Below, in pieces: positions 56,384 to 64,000 of a stretch of DNA of 64,000 nucleotides (the stretch's first letter is position 1; every line of letters begins with the position of its first letter). The notes beneath the pieces were generated by a model. That model made no database searches, was not told where the DNA came from, and worked only from the letters and a program-made list of their open reading frames with translations. This stretch comes from CAZDCD01 sp964503885 (GTDB taxonomy: Bacteria; Bacteroidota; Bacteroidia; Bacteroidales; UBA10428): assembly GCA_964503885.1 (NCBI GenBank), contig CAZDCD010000007.1:111152-175151 (forward strand), written 5' to 3'. Both the position numbers and the translations under genes were made by a program.

Positions 56384-57560
56384 ACTAGCTATTCTCTGTA
56401 TCGATGACGAAATCATAGTGCTTGATTCCTTAAAAGAACAACTGGAAATAGAATTTGCAGATCAGTATATTATTGAAACCGCTGAAAATGGTACTGAAGC
56501 ACTTGAAATTGCGGAAGATATTATTCATGACAAAGATTTCCTGGCAGTAGTGATTGCTGATTTTATCATGCCGGGAATGAAAGGAGATGAGCTGCTCGAG
56601 AAAATCCATAAACAGAAACCCGACATAAGAAATATTCTTCTTACCGGTCAGGCCAGCCTGCAGGGTATTAGCAATGCAGTCAACAAGGCCGGTTTATACC
56701 GGTTTATTTCCAAGCCATGGGATAAAAACGATCTGGTGCTGACGGTAAGGGAAGCCATCCGGAGCTATGAACAGGACCGGACAATCCTGAAACAAAACGA
56801 TGAACTTAAAGAGCTGAATACAGATCTGGAATTGAAGGTAGAGCAGCGCACGCAGGAGTTAAGGGAATTAAACGCCACTAAAGACAAATTCTTTTCCATT
56901 ATTGCCCATGACCTTAAGAATCCGTTTAATACCCTAATGGGGTTTTCAGAGCTGATGCTTATGAATATGGCTGCATTCAAGAAAGAACAAATCCAGGAAT
57001 ACATCAATATTATATTTACCACATCAAAGAATACTTATTCACTGCTTGAAAACCTTCTGGACTGGTCACGTTCACAAACAGGACGCATTCAAATGGATCC
57101 GGGTTATATAAACCTATCCAGGATCGTTGAAGAAAATGTGAGTCTTATGGGAAGTATTGCAGAGAAAAAAGGCGTTATGCTGGTCAATAATGTGGATAAT
57201 AAATGCACTGCTTATGCCGATGAGAACATGATAAAAACTGTGGTGAGAAATCTGATATCCAATGCAATAAAATTTACTCCGAAAGGAGGGGAAGTCACCG
57301 TTTCTTACAGCAGGGACAAAGACAAAATGATTATTTCGGTCACTGATACAGGCGTTGGTATTAAACCCGAAAACCTTGAAAAACTGTTCAGGATCGATGT
57401 GAATTTCACGCTGAAAGGTACCGACGATGAAGAAGGCACAGGTCTTGGGTTGATCCTTTGTAAAGAATTCATCACCAGGAACAAAGGGGAAATTAGTGTA
57501 AAGAGCACATTTGGAAAAGGCAGTGAGTTTTCATTCGGCATCCCGGCAAAGGAAGGATAA
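56376..57560 (+). CDS. Receiver-histidine kinase hybrid
   Basis: A 394-residue protein with an N-terminal receiver domain (about 4-125; CIDDE, Asp62 in VIADFIMPGMKG, Lys in FISKPW), a coiled-coil linker and a cytoplasmic histidine kinase (H box FFSIIAHDLKNPFN, His178; ATP-binding motifs NLISNAIKF, DTGVGIKPEN, GTGLGLIL). No membrane helix. Phosphorylation of its receiver by the upstream PAS kinase could switch its own kinase, making a relay. The ATG overlaps the preceding regulator by 8 bases. No DNA-binding output is encoded here. Confidence 0.92.
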   Translation: MNKLAILCIDDEIIVLDSLKEQLEIEFADQYIIETAENGTEALEIAEDIIHDKDFLAVVIADFIMPGMKGDELLEKIHKQKPDIRNILLTGQASLQGISNAVNKAGLYRFISKPWDKNDLVLTVREAIRSYEQDRTILKQNDELKELNTDLELKVEQRTQELRELNATKDKFFSIIAHDLKNPFNTLMGFSELMLMNMAAFKKEQIQEYINIIFTTSKNTYSLLENLLDWSRSQTGRIQMDPGYINLSRIVEENVSLMGSIAEKKGVMLVNNVDNKCTAYADENMIKTVVRNLISNAIKFTPKGGEVTVSYSRDKDKMIISVTDTGVGIKPENLEKLFRIDVNFTLKGTDDEEGTGLGLILCKEFITRNKGEISVKSTFGKGSEFSFGIPAKEG

Positions 57561-57573
57561 CATATTGAGAAAC

Positions 57574-57616
57574 ATACTGCTCTGAATAACCACTACGAAT
57601 ATATTCAGAGCAGTAT
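57574..57616. terminator. Perfect 15-bp inverted repeat between convergent genes
   Basis: ATACTGCTCTGAATA (57574-57588) and TATTCAGAGCAGTAT (57602-57616) are exact inverted repeats around a 13-base loop, between the two-component operon and the convergent secreted-protein gene. Position and symmetry suggest a bidirectional terminator, though no T run follows. Confidence 0.65.
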
Positions 57617-57632
57617 ATGGGGTAACAGGAAA

Positions 57633-58319
57633 TTATTTTACAGAAGTTAAAACCGTATAACCGCTTAATTTGCCATTTGATGCATAACTTTCTGTTTTTA
57701 CCAAACCGAAATCTTTGGCATACCATTCTACGGATTTGATTTTTACGGATACAAACGATTTCGTTGTAATATCAGAAGTAATTTTAAAACATACGAATGT
57801 TCCTGCCGGCGTAGTTACATTTTCTTTGGCCATAACCATCCTGTTGGATATGGTAGTTGTCATGCTCATGATCTTCATTCCGTTATTGCTCATGGTTATG
57901 GTCAGGGATCCGTCGTTAAGCTGATCACCTACTTTCATGTTTGAGGGCATCTGAAGGTTGGTGCTTTCGAATGAGGCTTCCATTTCGCCCGTTGATGCAG
58001 CTGATTGCGGATTCATAAAATTCTTCATATCCAGGTAAAATATACCGTTCTCACATTTAACGGCAAATTCATTGTTCATGAGCTCTTTCATATCCTTATC
58101 ATAGTATTGTACGTCAATAAGGGCTGAAATTGAGTTTCCGGTCTCTGTGATATCTTTGATCTGGGTTTTACTCATACCCGTCAGCTTATCCTTATTGTCG
58201 TAGCTTTTGTATTCGAGTTCTGCACCCTTTGTTTTGGGATAATAGAAAACACAATCCTGTGCATTTGTGAATGTCATGAACAGCATGATTGCTGAACTGA
58301 TTGCAAGAAGTTTTTTCAT
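57633..58319 (-). CDS. Exported DUF3108-like protein
   Basis: A 228-residue protein with signal peptide (1-20, ending TNAQ) and a beta-rich domain: KTKGAELEYKSYDNKDKLTG, VTTPAGTFVCFKITSDITT and VEWYAKDFGLVKTESYASNG, the pattern of DUF3108-like periplasmic proteins. That fold binds hydrophobic ligands or lipoproteins in some relatives, but the function here is unknown. Convergent with the two-component operon; dapF ends the next operon upstream. Confidence 0.75.
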   Translation of the reverse strand: MKKLLAISSAIMLFMTFTNAQDCVFYYPKTKGAELEYKSYDNKDKLTGMSKTQIKDITETGNSISALIDVQYYDKDMKELMNNEFAVKCENGIFYLDMKNFMNPQSAASTGEMEASFESTNLQMPSNMKVGDQLNDGSLTITMSNNGMKIMSMTTTISNRMVMAKENVTTPAGTFVCFKITSDITTKSFVSVKIKSVEWYAKDFGLVKTESYASNGKLSGYTVLTSVK

Positions 58320-58370
58320 GGTTATGTTTTTTTAAAATGGTTGTTAAATAGTCTCTGGTAAGGTATATGC

Positions 58371-59255
58371 TTAAAAACCTACTATAAAAGGCGATTCCAA
58401 TACTTCAACCAGTTCATCCGAAAGAAATCCACGGGCTATTTCCTGAACTTCACCGGTCATTCGAATGTCCCAGTTCTTGCTGATGCTGATGTCAAGTGAA
58501 CCTCCCTGCATCCTGATGGTCACATCACTGCCGGTAAGGTTTAATTTCGCCAGCACACTGGCAACTGCACAGGACGAGCTTCCTGAAGCAAGGGTATATC
58601 CTGCACCCCGCTCCCAGATCAGTATCTGCGCTTCTGTTGGTGACAATACCTTCGCAAATTGCACATTTATCCGGTTAGGGAACAGGTTGTGATGTTCGAT
58701 CTGGGGACCAAATTCACGGATCTCCGCAATGTCAAGATCATTCTTAATAATGACACAGTGCGGATTGCCAACTGAAACACAGGTAACGATATATTCTTTA
58801 TTCTTGAGCTGTAATTTTTGGCCGGTAAATTCAGGAAGATCGGAATGTACTGGAATTTCTTTACTTGCGAAGATAGCTTTGCCCATATCCACCGATATCA
58901 GGGTAGCCTTGCCTTTTGCTTCTTTCAGGATTGACGCTTTTACAATTCCTCCCAACGTTTCAACCGTGAATTCCCTGTTTTTTGCAAATCCGTAATCGTA
59001 CACAAACTTGCAGAAAATCCTGAGACCATTACCGCTTTTTTCGGCCTCTGAACCATCGGGATTGTATATCTTCAATCCGAAATCGGCTTTCCGGGATTCT
59101 GTTTTCAGCAAAACACCGTCTGAGCCGATGCCGAAATTTACATTGCACAACCGTTTGATGGCATTAGTTCCTGGCCTGAACCCGATATTTGTGGCATCAA
59201 GCACGATATATTCATTTCCCAGCCCGTGTGCTTTGACAAAGAAGTTCTTTTCCAT
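58371..59255 (-). CDS. dapF: Diaminopimelate epimerase-like protein with both active-site cysteines replaced
   Basis: A 294-residue DapF-fold protein. The substrate region NPDGSEAEKSGNGLRIF (65-81) and SVGNPHCVI (161-169) are typical, but the first catalytic Cys (canonical CGNG) is Ser74 and the second (canonical ACGTG) is Ser224 in TLASGSSSCAVA. Canonical epimerases swap protons with these two Cys. Homologues with this serine pair form a recognisable subgroup whose activity I cannot confirm. dapL and lysA next to it place it in the diaminopimelate route, where meso-DAP is needed for lysine and wall. It lies 21 bases after lysA. Confidence 0.82.
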   Translation of the reverse strand: MEKNFFVKAHGLGNEYIVLDATNIGFRPGTNAIKRLCNVNFGIGSDGVLLKTESRKADFGLKIYNPDGSEAEKSGNGLRIFCKFVYDYGFAKNREFTVETLGGIVKASILKEAKGKATLISVDMGKAIFASKEIPVHSDLPEFTGQKLQLKNKEYIVTCVSVGNPHCVIIKNDLDIAEIREFGPQIEHHNLFPNRINVQFAKVLSPTEAQILIWERGAGYTLASGSSSCAVASVLAKLNLTGSDVTIRMQGGSLDISISKNWDIRMTGEVQEIARGFLSDELVEVLESPFIVGF

Positions 59256-59276
59256 GGCGGTAAGGTATTGTTCCGG

Positions 59277-60533
59277 TTAGCCTTCAAAATTCCTGACCAG
59301 GTCTTTCAGGGAGTCCCTTCTCCTGACAAGCCGGTGACCGCCTTTCAGATCGATCAATACCTCAGCGGGACGCAACCGGTTGTTGTAATTCGAACTCATT
59401 GAAAAGGCATACGCCCCGGAATCCAGTACCCCAATGAGGTCATCTTCAAAAATTTCCGGCAGTTGGCGGTCTTTTGCAACAATATCGCCCGTTTCACAAA
59501 TATTTCCCACGATTCTTACGGTCTCATCCTTTCCGGAAGGGGTATTGGTTCTTCTGTAAATTTCCACATCATGATGGGAATCATACAAAACAGGTCTGAT
59601 CAGGACATTAAATCCGATATCCGTACCCACATATTTGATGTCGTAATTCATTTTTACGGAATTAACGCTTCCCAGCAGAATCCCGCATTCGGCAACTATA
59701 TACCGGCCGGGTTCGATCTTAAACAAAATATCTTTACCATAGTCCCGGGTCCAATTAGAGATGATCGTATTGAGTTTTTCGCTTAATGCCGGAAGATCCA
59801 GCCGGGGTTCATTTTCCTGCTTGTGGTAGGGTATTCCGAATCCGCCTCCCAGATCCACGAATTCAAGGTTGTCGAACTGACTGGCTGTTGCCAGAATGGT
59901 ATCCACACTTTCGACAAATGAATCCCCGTCCATAAATAACGATCCGATATGCTGGTTGATGCCCGTGAGTCTCAGGTTATATTTTTTCAGGATCTTGTAC
60001 ACCTCAGGAAGAAAGGTGATCTCGATGCCAAATTTGGTTTTTTTCCCGCCAGTGACTACCTTTTTGTTATGACCTGCCCCGATACCGGGATTTAACCGAA
60101 TTGCAACTTCCCCACCCGGGTTCAGGCGGCCAAACCGTTCGAGTTGCGATACGGAATCGACACTTATTTTAACACCGTTTTCAATCGCATATTTGAATTC
60201 ATTATCGCTGACGTTATTGCTGATATAAAATATCTGTGAGGGACTGAAACCGGCTTTGAGGGCAACATAGATCTCGCCCGGTGACATGGCATCGGTCCAC
60301 AACCCCTCGTCTCTCACAATCTTTAAAATTTCAAGGTTACTGTTTGCTTTCGGAGAATAATTCACCACGTAGTTTTTATAGCTCACCAGATTTTTCAGTT
60401 CCTGGCAGCGATCACGGAGTATTTTCTCATTGTATACATAAAGCGGTGTACCGAATTTATCAGCCAGCTCAACTGGATCGGAATTCCCGAAAAAATTCAG
60501 CTCTTTGCTTATCCTGGCGAATACGTAATTCAT
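59277..60533 (-). CDS. lysA: Diaminopimelate decarboxylase
   Basis: A 418-residue PLP enzyme making L-lysine from meso-diaminopimelate. The start at ATG 60533 (MNYVFARISKEL) is preferred to a TTG at 60569. PLP-binding Lys lies in VVNYSPKANSNLEIL, the barrel has VDLGGGFGIPY and FKIEPGRYIVAECG, and the active-site ICETGDIVAKD and DSGAYAFSMSSNYN are complete. Upstream of dapF in one operon, divergent from dapL across 142 bases. Confidence 0.94.
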   Translation of the reverse strand: MNYVFARISKELNFFGNSDPVELADKFGTPLYVYNEKILRDRCQELKNLVSYKNYVVNYSPKANSNLEILKIVRDEGLWTDAMSPGEIYVALKAGFSPSQIFYISNNVSDNEFKYAIENGVKISVDSVSQLERFGRLNPGGEVAIRLNPGIGAGHNKKVVTGGKKTKFGIEITFLPEVYKILKKYNLRLTGINQHIGSLFMDGDSFVESVDTILATASQFDNLEFVDLGGGFGIPYHKQENEPRLDLPALSEKLNTIISNWTRDYGKDILFKIEPGRYIVAECGILLGSVNSVKMNYDIKYVGTDIGFNVLIRPVLYDSHHDVEIYRRTNTPSGKDETVRIVGNICETGDIVAKDRQLPEIFEDDLIGVLDSGAYAFSMSSNYNNRLRPAEVLIDLKGGHRLVRRRDSLKDLVRNFEG

Positions 60534-60647
60534 AATGCTGATCCGGTTATTGTTCTGTTCGACGGACAAAAATTAATACGAAATCCATTAAAAATATTTT
60601 CAATACGCTGAAAACTAAAAAACTTCGGGGGCTTTTTGAAAATATTC

Positions 60648-60655
60648 TATCTTTG
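60648..60655 (+). promoter_or_regulatory. Candidate -7 box of dapL
   Basis: TATCTTTG matches TAnnTTTG exactly and ends 20 bases before the dapL ATG. No TTG was seen at the proper -33 distance. Confidence 0.45.
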
Positions 60656-60675
60656 CGCCCATAACACCTAGATAT

Positions 60676-61908
60676 ATGGCGAAGATAAATGAAAATTATT
60701 TAAAACTACAAGCAGGGTACTTATTTCCGGAAATCGGAAGACGGGTAAAGGAATTTCAGAAAGCAAATCCGGCTGCAAAGATCATCAGTATGGGAATCGG
60801 AGATGTCGCCCTTCCACTGGTACCTGCGGTTATTAAAGCTTTTCATGAGGGTGTTGACGATATGGGCCGAAAAGATACCTTTAAAGGGTACCGGTCCGAT
60901 CAGGGATATGAATTTTTGCGTGGAGCCATTGCAGAACATGCCTATAAAAGCAGGGGAGTGAATATTTCAGTCGATGAGATATTTATTTCCGACGGCTCGA
61001 AATGCGATACAGGAAATATCCAGGAGATCTTCGGTGTAACAAACCGAATAGCCATTACCGATCCGGTATATCCGGTTTATGTGGATACTACCGTTATGGC
61101 GGGTAAAACAGGAAAGGTCAGGGACAACGGGTATTTCGACGGAATAATTTATTTGCCGTGTAATGAAAACAACGGATTTATCCCCGATCTGCCCAAAGAA
61201 AAGGCAGATATTATTTATTTGTGTTTTCCGAATAATCCTACCGGAGCAAGTGCATCGAAAGAGGAACTGAAAAAATGGGTCGATTATGCCTTGAAGAACA
61301 GATCGGTCATATTTTTTGATGCAGCCTACGAAGCCTTTATTACCGGGGAAGAGATCCCCCATTCAATTTACGAAATTAAGGGTGCAAAGCAGGTTGCCAT
61401 TGAGTTTCGGAGTTTTTCAAAGACAGCCGGATTCACCGGAACGCGATGTGCTTACACGGTTATTCCTTCGGAGCTAAAGGGTTATTCTGAAGATGGAAGA
61501 TCTTATTCTATACACGCATTATGGGACCGCCGGCAGGGAACGAAATTCAACGGTGTATCTTACCCGGTGCAGAAAGCGGCAGCCGCAATCTTTACCGAAC
61601 AGGGGAAGAGAGAAGTGCAGGAGGTCATCGATTACTACATGGAAAATGCCCGAATTATGCGTGAAATCCTTGGATCACAAGGATTTAAAGTATTCGGGGG
61701 AGTTAATGCACCCTATATCTGGGCCCGATCAAAATATAAGATCAGTTCGTGGAAACTCTTCGACAAGCTGCTGAAGGAAATTCATGTGGTGGGGACACCC
61801 GGATCGGGTTTTGGCCCATCCGGTGAGGGATATTTCAGGTTTTCAGCTTTTGCTTCGCGGGAACATGTTGTTGAAGCAATGGACAGATTGAAAAATCTTT
61901 CTGATTAA
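60676..61908 (+). CDS. dapL: LL-diaminopimelate aminotransferase
   Basis: A 410-residue class I aminotransferase of the DapL type, converting tetrahydrodipicolinate straight to LL-diaminopimelate and so bypassing DapD, DapC and DapE. NYLKLQAGYLFPEIGRR (6-22), SMGIGDVALPL, FISDGSKCDTGNIQEIFG and the PLP-lysine stretch RSFSKTAGFTGTRCAY are diagnostic. With lysA and the dapF-like gene on the other strand it completes a short lysine and peptidoglycan precursor route. Confidence 0.95.
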   Translation: MAKINENYLKLQAGYLFPEIGRRVKEFQKANPAAKIISMGIGDVALPLVPAVIKAFHEGVDDMGRKDTFKGYRSDQGYEFLRGAIAEHAYKSRGVNISVDEIFISDGSKCDTGNIQEIFGVTNRIAITDPVYPVYVDTTVMAGKTGKVRDNGYFDGIIYLPCNENNGFIPDLPKEKADIIYLCFPNNPTGASASKEELKKWVDYALKNRSVIFFDAAYEAFITGEEIPHSIYEIKGAKQVAIEFRSFSKTAGFTGTRCAYTVIPSELKGYSEDGRSYSIHALWDRRQGTKFNGVSYPVQKAAAAIFTEQGKREVQEVIDYYMENARIMREILGSQGFKVFGGVNAPYIWARSKYKISSWKLFDKLLKEIHVVGTPGSGFGPSGEGYFRFSAFASREHVVEAMDRLKNLSD

Positions 61909-61916
61909 ACGGTATA

Positions 61917-63038
61917 ATGCGCATTGGATTTGACGCAAAACGGGCATTTCACAACCAGAGCGGACTCGGAAATTACAGCAGGAATCTGCTGAAGGCTCTT
62001 TCCGACCATTTCGGTGAACACCGGTATATCCTATATACCCCTCAAACGAGGGATCCCTTGTTCGATGGTTCCCTTTCACCGTTCGAAATCAGAAAACCCG
62101 AACGTGTTTTTGATAAAATGTTTCCGTCATGGTGGCGGACATTCGGGCTGACTAACCAGCTTATCAACGACAGAATTGATCTGTATCATGGTCTTAGCCA
62201 TGAACTTCCTGTGGGAATTGACCGGACGGACATAAGGAGTGTTGTCACGATTCATGACCTTATCTTTATCCGCTATCCGAACCTTTATTCGGTCGCCGAC
62301 CGGTTTATTTACCACAGAAAATTCAGTCATGCATGCCGAAAGGCTGGTCGTATCATTGCCGTTAGCAGGCAGACGGCCGATGACCTGATTAAATTTCTGG
62401 GGATAAGGGCCGGAAAGATCGATGTGGTATACCAGGCGATAAACCCGCTTTTTTTCATCCCATCGGAAACTATGGTAAAAGATGACATCAGAAAACGGTT
62501 TGACCTGCCCGAACACTATATCCTGTATGTGGGAACTATTGAAAAAAGAAAGAACATGCTGTCACTTATAAAAGCACTGCATACCGGAAAAATTGAAATA
62601 CCGCTGGTGGCAGTCGGACGAAAAACATCCTACTTCAATGCCATCGAAGAATATATTGAAGATCACGCTGTCAGGAATATCCGCTTTATCGATGAGGTTA
62701 AAAACGAGGAGCTGCCGGCAATATACCAGATGGCCGATCTGTTTGTGTACCCGTCGCTTTTTGAAGGATTCGGTATACCTGTGCAGGAAGCCCTGGCTTC
62801 GGGCATACCGGTCATCACTTCTGATGAGGGGTGTTTTCCCGAAGCCGGGGGACCTTCGAGCTGTTATGTGAATCCGCTCGATGTGAACGATATTGCCTCT
62901 GCAATACGTATGGTATTGAATGACAGCATATTGAAAAAAAGGATGTCGGATGATGGTACCGGGTATGCATTGCAGTTTACTCCTGCCAGGTTTGCCCGGG
63001 ATACCATGCAAGTATATGAAAAAGCATTGAAACGATGA
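61917..63038 (+). CDS. Group 1 (GT4) glycosyltransferase
   Basis: A 373-residue GT-B enzyme. The N-terminal half starts MRIGFDAKRAFHNQSGLGNYSRNL, with FDAKRA and GLGNYSR typical of mannosyl- or glucosyl-transferring relatives, and the C-terminal half carries the EX7E motif SLFEGFGIPVQEALASGIPV (catalytic Glu pair). It begins 8 bases after dapL and overlaps the next gene by 4 bases, so it is cotranscribed. Donor and acceptor unknown; cell-envelope glycan is likely. Confidence 0.88.
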   Translation: MRIGFDAKRAFHNQSGLGNYSRNLLKALSDHFGEHRYILYTPQTRDPLFDGSLSPFEIRKPERVFDKMFPSWWRTFGLTNQLINDRIDLYHGLSHELPVGIDRTDIRSVVTIHDLIFIRYPNLYSVADRFIYHRKFSHACRKAGRIIAVSRQTADDLIKFLGIRAGKIDVVYQAINPLFFIPSETMVKDDIRKRFDLPEHYILYVGTIEKRKNMLSLIKALHTGKIEIPLVAVGRKTSYFNAIEEYIEDHAVRNIRFIDEVKNEELPAIYQMADLFVYPSLFEGFGIPVQEALASGIPVITSDEGCFPEAGGPSSCYVNPLDVNDIASAIRMVLNDSILKKRMSDDGTGYALQFTPARFARDTMQVYEKALKR

Positions 63039-63598
63039 AAGAAGATCTCACCGCAGCGTTGCAGGTTTTACAGCGGGGAGGGATCATACTCTATCCGACC
63101 GATACGGTCTGGGGCATCGGCTGCGATGCTACCAACGCCGAAGCCGTAAACATGATTTATGAGATTAAGCAACGCGAAGACTCAAAAAGCATGATCATCC
63201 TGCTGGATTCTGTCAGCCGGCTGCAACAGTATGTAGATGTCATACCTGATATAGCATGGGACCTGGTTGAACTTGCAGACAAACCATTGACCGTTATCTA
63301 CCCGGGAGCGAAAAATCTTGCGCCGAATCTTCCGGCAGATGATCATTCCATTGGCATACGGATCGTCAGGGACGAATTTTGCAAGAAGCTTATCGAACGG
63401 TTCAGAAAGCCGTTGGTATCCACTTCAGCCAATATAAGCGGACAACCTGCACCGGCCATCTTTTCAGAAATTCCGCACAGGATCATCAATGCGGTTGATT
63501 ATGTGGTTGCCTGGCGGCAGGGCGATTCCACCCGCAGCAACCCTTCCGGCATCATCAAAATCGGCCCTAAAGGCGAAATCGAAATCATCAGGGAATAA
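63035..63598 (+). CDS. tsaC: Threonylcarbamoyl-AMP synthase family protein (Sua5/YwlC/TsaC)
   Basis: A 187-residue YrdC-fold enzyme that makes threonylcarbamoyl-AMP from threonine, bicarbonate and ATP for the tRNA t6A modification. GGIILYPTDTVWGIGCDATN (15-34), KQREDSKSMIILL, PLVSTSANISGQPAP and RSNPSGIIKI are typical. Short form without the Sua5 extension. ATG overlaps the glycosyltransferase stop by 4 bases. Confidence 0.92.
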   Translation: MKEDLTAALQVLQRGGIILYPTDTVWGIGCDATNAEAVNMIYEIKQREDSKSMIILLDSVSRLQQYVDVIPDIAWDLVELADKPLTVIYPGAKNLAPNLPADDHSIGIRIVRDEFCKKLIERFRKPLVSTSANISGQPAPAIFSEIPHRIINAVDYVVAWRQGDSTRSNPSGIIKIGPKGEIEIIRE

Positions 63599-63599
63599 G

Positions 63600-64000
63600 C
63601 TGGTCAGGGCCTGCCGGCAGGTAGGCCTGCCTACCGAAGGTAGGTTCAAGGTTCTCCACCTCTGCTTCCGGCTTCGGTGATTCATGTAAAGTGTTCGGCA
63701 GGGAAGTTGGCGATGATGGGAGGCGAGTGACGGGTTCATAATTCAATTGGTAATTGTCACCCATGGTTGAGTTTCTTTAATACAATAATAATCTCAGTTG
63801 ATTAATTATCGTGATACGATAACTGAGTTATCTGATGACGATAATTAATTATCGCAATACGATAACAATTTACAGAGTTCAAAGCCTGCCGGAAATGCGG
63901 GAACCTACCGTCATCGTGAACGCATCACACTGATTACTGATCACTGATCACCGATTATCGAAGCGCAGCGAAGATCCCGCCCTGGCGGGACTGATTACTC
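63600..64000 (+). repeat. Repeat-rich non-coding end with palindromic modules, copy 2
   Basis: No gene in the last 402 bases. It holds the palindrome CCTGCCGGCAGG near 63611, AGTTGATTAATTATC (63796-63810), the hairpin TTATCGT/ACGATAA (63806-63822), CGATAATTAATTATC (63839-63853, containing the 14-base palindrome GATAATTAATTATC), a second hairpin TTATCG/CGATAA (63849-63865), GTTCAAAGCCTGCC (63877-63890) and iterated TGATCACTGATCACCGATTA-like tracts (63929-63957). The same strings occur at 18536-18669 and, degraded, at 9200-9228. Confidence 0.7.

Noticed and set aside
1..64000. Possible CRISPR arrays, tRNA genes or transposase genes
   Set aside because: No regularly spaced direct repeats, no cloverleaf-like sequence and no transposase domain were recognised by eye; a tRNAscan-SE and ISfinder run would settle it.

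Overview
The window looks like a chromosomal segment from a member of the Bacteroidota, probably Bacteroidales-like. The evidence is a type IX secretion (T9SS) type B C-terminal domain next to a PorP/SprF gene, several promoters with the Bacteroidota TAnnTTTG box, the gene order rplM-rpsI-rpsB-tsf-pyrH-frr, and lysine/peptidoglycan synthesis through DapL. Genus cannot be read from the sequence. No rRNA, tRNA, CRISPR array or transposase gene was seen.

Layout. 1-2.9 kb: a CheR methyltransferase with a cut-off membrane protein, divergent from a NodU-type carbamoyltransferase. 2.9-7.9 kb: a PorP/SprF protein and a 1344-residue adhesin-like T9SS cargo. 7.9-14.5 kb: a lasso-peptide biosynthetic locus, the most interesting region. 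It has a 48-codon precursor (7947-8093), separate B2 peptidase and PqqD-like B1 recognition protein, a sulfotransferase, an HPr-kinase-like protein, and on the opposite strand the asparagine-synthetase-like cyclase and a nucleotidyltransferase. 14.6-20.9 kb: polysaccharide deacetylase, DUF2723 membrane glycosyltransferase, 3-methyladenine glycosylase and O-antigen ligase. 21-25.3 kb: the translation cluster. 25.3-42.6 kb: radical SAM, OmpA lipoprotein, dxs, a propeller-SpoIIE sensor phosphatase with a TPR-caspase protein, ribD, prmC-recX, two cation/proton antiporters and prfB with a programmed frameshift. 42.6-53.6 kb: an antiporter remnant and envelope proteins (metallopeptidase-propeller-barrel, two L,D-transpeptidases, a transglutaminase-like protein, a barrel protein and a lipoprotein). 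53.7-57.6 kb: a three-gene two-component operon. 57.6-64 kb: dapF-lysA, divergent dapL, a glycosyltransferase, a Sua5/YwlC protein and a repeat-rich end.

How the genes work together. The lasso locus reads as a complete synthesis and tailoring unit: B1 binds the leader (W15-x2-P18-x-I20-x3-G24), B2 cuts after Tyr29, the cyclase joins Gly1 of the core to Glu9 (or Asp7), and kinase, sulfotransferase and nucleotidyltransferase could decorate the product. No ABC exporter or lasso isopeptidase is present. An AT-rich island covers the precursor and the N-terminal propeller half of the T9SS gene starting 14 bases after it, so this precursor neighbourhood may have been exchanged recently.

Other points: both cysteines expected in a DapF active site are serines, although dapL and lysA sit alongside. 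A family of palindromic intergenic repeats occurs at about 18.5 kb and 63.6-64 kb, with a degenerate piece at 9.2 kb inside the lasso locus.
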